This document shows positions 6,013-8,340 of a stretch of DNA of 8,340 bases, in pieces (position 1 is the first letter of the stretch; each line of letters begins with the position of its first letter). The notes below the pieces were generated by a model that was not told the origin of the DNA, searched no databases, and saw nothing but the letters and a program-made list of their open reading frames with translations. The translations under genes and the position numbers were made by a program. This DNA is from Methanospirillum sp. (GTDB lineage Archaea > Halobacteriota > Methanomicrobia > Methanomicrobiales > Methanospirillaceae). The stretch is taken from the NCBI GenBank assembly GCA_028695895.1, contig JAQVIE010000039.1:1-8340 (forward strand), written 5' to 3'.

Positions 6013-6514
6013 ATTCTCTGCTATAGCGCAGGATATGGGGATCCCGGTTGTGGTGATGGGTGATGTCATCAGGGAAGAAGTGAAGACCAGAGGTCTTGCC
6101 CCAACAGATGAGAGCATGGGAATTGTTGCACGGGCTCTTAGGGAAAAGCATGGAATGGCAGCAATTGCCCATATCTGTATACCGGTGATAAACAGGCAGC
6201 AGGCCGGTGTGGTCCTGGTTGACGGGGTGAGGGGAGATGCAGAGGTGACAATGTTATCTGAAAAATTTCCTGATTTTTCTCTTGTCTCTATTGAAACACC
6301 ACTTATAACACGATTTGCAAGATTATCCGAGCGTGGGCGTTCAGATGATCTTATACACATCAGTGAACTGGTCGCCAGGGATGAACGGGAGTGCTCATTT
6401 GGTCTTGGAAAGGCAATGGAACTTGCATCGGTCAGGATAGAGAATACCGGAACCAGGATGGAGTTTCGGGATAAGGTCAGGGAGTATCTGACCGGGATGA
6501 AGGCAAAAACATGA
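5966..6514 (+). CDS. UPF0200 family P-loop kinase-like protein
   Basis: A 182-residue archaeal P-loop protein of the UPF0200 family, distantly related to dephospho-CoA kinase and adenylate kinase; its substrate is not known. Walker A is GMPGSGKG (8-15). The acceptor-site region MGDVIREE spans 31-38, and VDGVRGDAEV (85-94) supplies the probable second nucleotide-site aspartate. A lid-like arginine segment SERGRSDD (121-128) is followed by ARDERE (137-142), and IENTG (158-162) is a common end motif in nucleotide and dephospho-CoA kinases. The ATG at 5966 has a clear GGAGA ribosome site at 5953-5957, inside the upstream gene, and overlaps that gene by 47 bp in another frame. Its stop overlaps the next ATG in an ATGA. 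Archaeal dephospho-CoA kinase activity has been assigned to a different, GTP-dependent family, so I would not call this CoaE. Confidence 0.9.
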   Translation: MKVIAVVGMPGSGKGEFSAIAQDMGIPVVVMGDVIREEVKTRGLAPTDESMGIVARALREKHGMAAIAHICIPVINRQQAGVVLVDGVRGDAEVTMLSEKFPDFSLVSIETPLITRFARLSERGRSDDLIHISELVARDERECSFGLGKAMELASVRIENTGTRMEFRDKVREYLTGMKAKT

Positions 6515-7281
6515 GTATCAGGTACTATTTCGGATCCTCTTCAAAAGTCTGGGAGAATGTCTCCTGGATTTATGGCATAGAAGAGGCCGGATTTGACGGT
6601 TGGGAGATCTGTGCAGATGGAAATTACCATTTTGGAAAAAAAGACCAGTATAACAATGTTATCGAGACACTCCGGTCAACAACCCTGAAGGCAACGGTTC
6701 ATGCTCCATTCGGAGACCTGAATCCGGCTGCAATTAATGATCCTATCTGGCGGGAGACAGTAAGGCAGCTTACCGAATGCATCAGGCTTTCATCTGAGAT
6801 CACCGACCGGGTGACCATTCATCCGGGATATCTCTCCTGCACAGGTAAACTGGTCCCGGACAAGATCTGGCAGCTTCAGAAGGAAGCCATGCGGGAAGTA
6901 GGAAAAGCTGCAACAGAGTATGGGGTTATTGCCTGCCTTGAGAACATGCCTGATATTCATGATTTTCTCTGCCGGTATCCTGAAGAGATCCAGGGAATAA
7001 TTGAAGGAATTGAAGGAGTCTCCATGACGATTGATTTCGGTCATGCACATACCATGGGAAAGGTGAAAAACTTTATAAAAGTGCTGAAATCCGCCTCCCA
7101 TGTCCATATCCATGATAATAATGGAAAATCTGACGAACACCTTGCCATAGGGGAAGGGACACTTGACTGGAATACTCTGTCAAAAGCCCTTCTCAGGGAT
7201 TATCAGGGGGTTGTAGTGGTAGAAGGAAGATCTGTTTCTGAAGCAAAGTTATCCTTATCACGGATCAGGGGGTGGAGATAA
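6511..7281 (+). CDS. AP endonuclease 2 / xylose isomerase-like TIM barrel protein
   Basis: A 256-residue TIM barrel protein of the AP_endonuc_2 superfamily, which contains endonuclease IV, sugar phosphate isomerases/epimerases and other metal-dependent enzymes. Barrel strands and likely metal ligands can be followed: WEICADG (31-37), HAPFGDLN with His64, TIHPG with His104, CLENMP with Glu144, TIDFGHAH with Asp175 and His178, HVHIHDN with His199 or His201, SDEHLAIGEG with Asp208 and His210, and VVEGR with Glu238. This resembles the complete nine-ligand, three-metal set of endonuclease IV, more than most isomerases keep. The Tyr-Leu pair that endonuclease IV inserts into DNA after HAP is Phe67-Gly68 here, so an abasic-site nuclease role is doubtful. 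Most databases would label it sugar phosphate isomerase/epimerase; the substrate cannot be told from sequence. It overlaps the upstream stop by 4 bp (ATGA) and the downstream rnz start by 10 bp. Confidence 0.9.
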   Translation: MSIRYYFGSSSKVWENVSWIYGIEEAGFDGWEICADGNYHFGKKDQYNNVIETLRSTTLKATVHAPFGDLNPAAINDPIWRETVRQLTECIRLSSEITDRVTIHPGYLSCTGKLVPDKIWQLQKEAMREVGKAATEYGVIACLENMPDIHDFLCRYPEEIQGIIEGIEGVSMTIDFGHAHTMGKVKNFIKVLKSASHVHIHDNNGKSDEHLAIGEGTLDWNTLSKALLRDYQGVVVVEGRSVSEAKLSLSRIRGWR

Positions 7282-8222
7282 TCGCCGGAGAGACCCTGCA
7301 GATCTTCTTTCTTGGAACATCAGGGGCACTTCCCACCATATCCAGGAATCTTCCCTGCATACTTTTAAAATGGGGATCTCATGACTTTATCTTTGACTGC
7401 GGAGAGGGATCACAACGGCAGATGATGAAAGCGCGTGCAGGATTTTCTCCTGAAGTAATATATATATCACACTGGCATGCAGACCATTTTCTTGGAATTA
7501 TCGGTCTGCTTCAGACCATGTCATTTAATGGGAGAGTTCGACCACTTACAATCGCAGGCCCTGACTGTGTACATGAAATGGTGACTGATATCACCGATCT
7601 TTGCAGAACAAGGCTTGGATTTCCGGTAGAATCATTAAAGGTCAGGGCCGGGGATCTGTTCATCCATGAAGGATACTCCATCCATGTGTTTGGAGCAGAT
7701 CATGGAATTCCCGGGGTCGGATATATTTTTGAAGAGAACATGAGACCAGGGCGGTTTAACCGGGAACGTGCCATTGAACTTGGAATCAGGCCGGGACCAC
7801 TATTTAGTAAACTTCAACGTGGATCTCCTGTGACCATAACTACAGATGGGGAAGAAAAAACTATAACCCCGGAGATGGTCATGGGCCCAATGAGACCTGG
7901 AAGAAAGGTGATATACACCGGGGATACAAGGCCGGTCCTTTCTGAACTTGCGGATATAGGAGAGGATGCCGACCTTCTTATCCATGATGCAACCTTTGAT
8001 CACAAGGAGATGGAAAGGGCAAAGGAATTCATGCATGCAACCGCATACGAGGCAGGAATGGTTGCTCAGACTATAAAAGCCAGACGACTTGCCCTTTTTC
8101 ATTTCAGTACAAGGTATACGTCAACAGAGGCTCATGTGGCAGATGCAAAAGTTCATTTCACAGGAGAGATTCTGGCCCCGGATGATCTCACTGTTTTTGA
8201 TGTCCCGTTCAGAGACGACTAA
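7272..8222 (+). CDS. rnz: Ribonuclease Z (tRNA 3' endonuclease)
   Basis: tRNase Z of the metallo-beta-lactamase superfamily. It cuts the 3' trailer from precursor tRNAs using two zinc ions. The 316 residues fit the short (ElaC-type) form. The N-terminus has the family opening FFLGTSGALPTISRNLP (12-28) and FDCGEGSQRQ (41-50). The metal motif is HWHADH (67-72), with His144 in GADHGIPGVGY, Asp218 in YTGDT (215-219) and His277 in LFHFSTRY as the remaining zinc ligands. A flexible-arm (exosite) segment lies around 155-185, rich in Gly, Pro and Arg, and HATAYEAG (255-262) holds the expected C-terminal histidine motif. The start is GTG at 7272, inside the previous gene; no other start lies between the upstream in-frame stop (7239-7241) and the conserved opening. 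No separate ribosome site is clear, so coupling to the upstream gene is likely. Confidence 0.97.
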   Translation: MEIIAGETLQIFFLGTSGALPTISRNLPCILLKWGSHDFIFDCGEGSQRQMMKARAGFSPEVIYISHWHADHFLGIIGLLQTMSFNGRVRPLTIAGPDCVHEMVTDITDLCRTRLGFPVESLKVRAGDLFIHEGYSIHVFGADHGIPGVGYIFEENMRPGRFNRERAIELGIRPGPLFSKLQRGSPVTITTDGEEKTITPEMVMGPMRPGRKVIYTGDTRPVLSELADIGEDADLLIHDATFDHKEMERAKEFMHATAYEAGMVAQTIKARRLALFHFSTRYTSTEAHVADAKVHFTGEILAPDDLTVFDVPFRDD

Positions 8223-8251
8223 TTTCCAAATTTTTTACTGAAAGAAGCTTT
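8223..8251 (+). terminator. T-rich tract after rnz, probable operon terminator
   Basis: A run of six T residues (8231-8236) begins nine bases after the rnz stop, within AT-rich sequence. This fits archaeal T-tract termination of the four-gene operon. There is no strong hairpin; TGAAA and TTTCA just downstream could form only a five-pair stem. Confidence 0.45.
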
Positions 8252-8340
8252 TCAAAGCAGAAACACGCCTGACAGATCTCCTGAAATAGGAGGAAGGATG
8301 ATATTATCACTACTCATATGAACCGCTTCAATTGAGGAAG
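8252..8340 (-). CDS. Possible C-terminus of a minus-strand gene leaving the window
   Basis: On the minus strand one frame is open from the right edge for 28 codons and ends in TGA at 8252-8254. The other two minus-strand frames are closed by stops within a few codons of the edge. The peptide reads roughly IEAVHMSSDNIILPPISGDL followed by SGVFLL; I recognise no family. An open stretch this short is easily found by chance. It is listed because a gene converging on rnz, with the T-rich stretch between them, would be a normal arrangement. Confidence 0.25.
   Translation of the reverse strand, partial: SSIEAVHMSSDNIILPPISGDLSGVFLL

Noticed and set aside
5896..6360. Minus-strand frame of 154 codons antisense to the UPF0200 gene
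   Set aside because: The Ser/Thr/Ile-rich translation has no recognisable domain and no ribosome site, and the plus-strand P-loop gene explains the region.
5966..6514. Naming the UPF0200 gene as dephospho-CoA kinase (coaE) or adenylate kinase
   Set aside because: The P-loop and IENTG end motif are shared across several kinases, and archaeal dephospho-CoA kinase has been assigned to another family. The substrate is left open.
6790..7140. Long minus-strand frame (116 codons) antisense to the TIM barrel gene
   Set aside because: It is a shadow of the real gene: no family resemblance, low-complexity Met/Phe/Gly-rich sequence, and the plus strand has clear enzyme motifs.
8288..8321. AGGAGG ribosome-like site followed by an ATG and a seven-codon reading frame
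   Set aside because: The frame stops after MILSLLI and another ATG nearby also stops at once. The AGGAGG is one arm of a small CTCCT/AGGAG repeat, and a minus-strand frame crosses it. A micro-gene cannot be supported.
1..8340. Defence system, CRISPR array, mobile element or prophage
   Set aside because: No repeat array, transposase, integrase, terminal repeats or defence-type gene cluster is seen. Hef is a chromosomal repair enzyme here, in housekeeping context.

Overview
The window is a piece of archaeal chromosome, most likely from a methanogen of the Methanomicrobiales; Methanospirillum is my best guess from gene style and moderate base composition, and it is unconfirmed. The support is the gene set: an archaeal/eukaryotic-type glycyl-tRNA synthetase, the euryarchaeal fork helicase-nuclease Hef, an archaeal UPF0147 protein, a homologue of the Sjogren/scleroderma autoantigen p27, a short-form ThiC and an UPF0200 kinase-like protein. 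Coding density is high and many genes overlap. No tRNA, rRNA, CRISPR array, insertion sequence or phage gene is visible.

Layout. (1) 1-2596, plus strand: the 3' end of glycyl-tRNA synthetase, then full-length hef overlapping it by one base. (2) 2566-3291: a minus-strand p27-type zinc-ribbon protein that converges on hef with a 31-bp overlap, and a plus-strand UPF0147 protein transcribed away from it through a 63-bp divergent promoter region. (3) 3366-5120, minus strand: thiC followed by a YjbQ/UPF0047 gene, an apparent thiamine operon. (4) 5121-5265: a 145-bp divergent promoter region with two neighbouring 18-bp imperfect palindromes. (5) 5266-8222, plus strand: four genes, each overlapping the next: an NrdG-like radical SAM activase, an UPF0200 P-loop kinase-like protein, an AP-endonuclease-2-fold TIM barrel protein, and ribonuclease Z. 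(6) 8223-8340: a T-rich probable terminator and a possible 3' end of a minus-strand gene that leaves the window.

How the genes relate. The ThiC/YjbQ pair fits thiamine pyrimidine synthesis plus a protein that has been linked to thiamine phosphate synthesis. GlyRS with Hef pairs translation with replication-fork repair, without an obvious biochemical link. In the four-gene operon only RNase Z has a firm job (tRNA 3'-end maturation); the other three have recognisable folds and active sites but no assigned substrate. That module is the best candidate here for undescribed biology, especially the TIM barrel protein, which appears to keep the nine metal ligands of endonuclease IV but not its DNA-intercalating residues.
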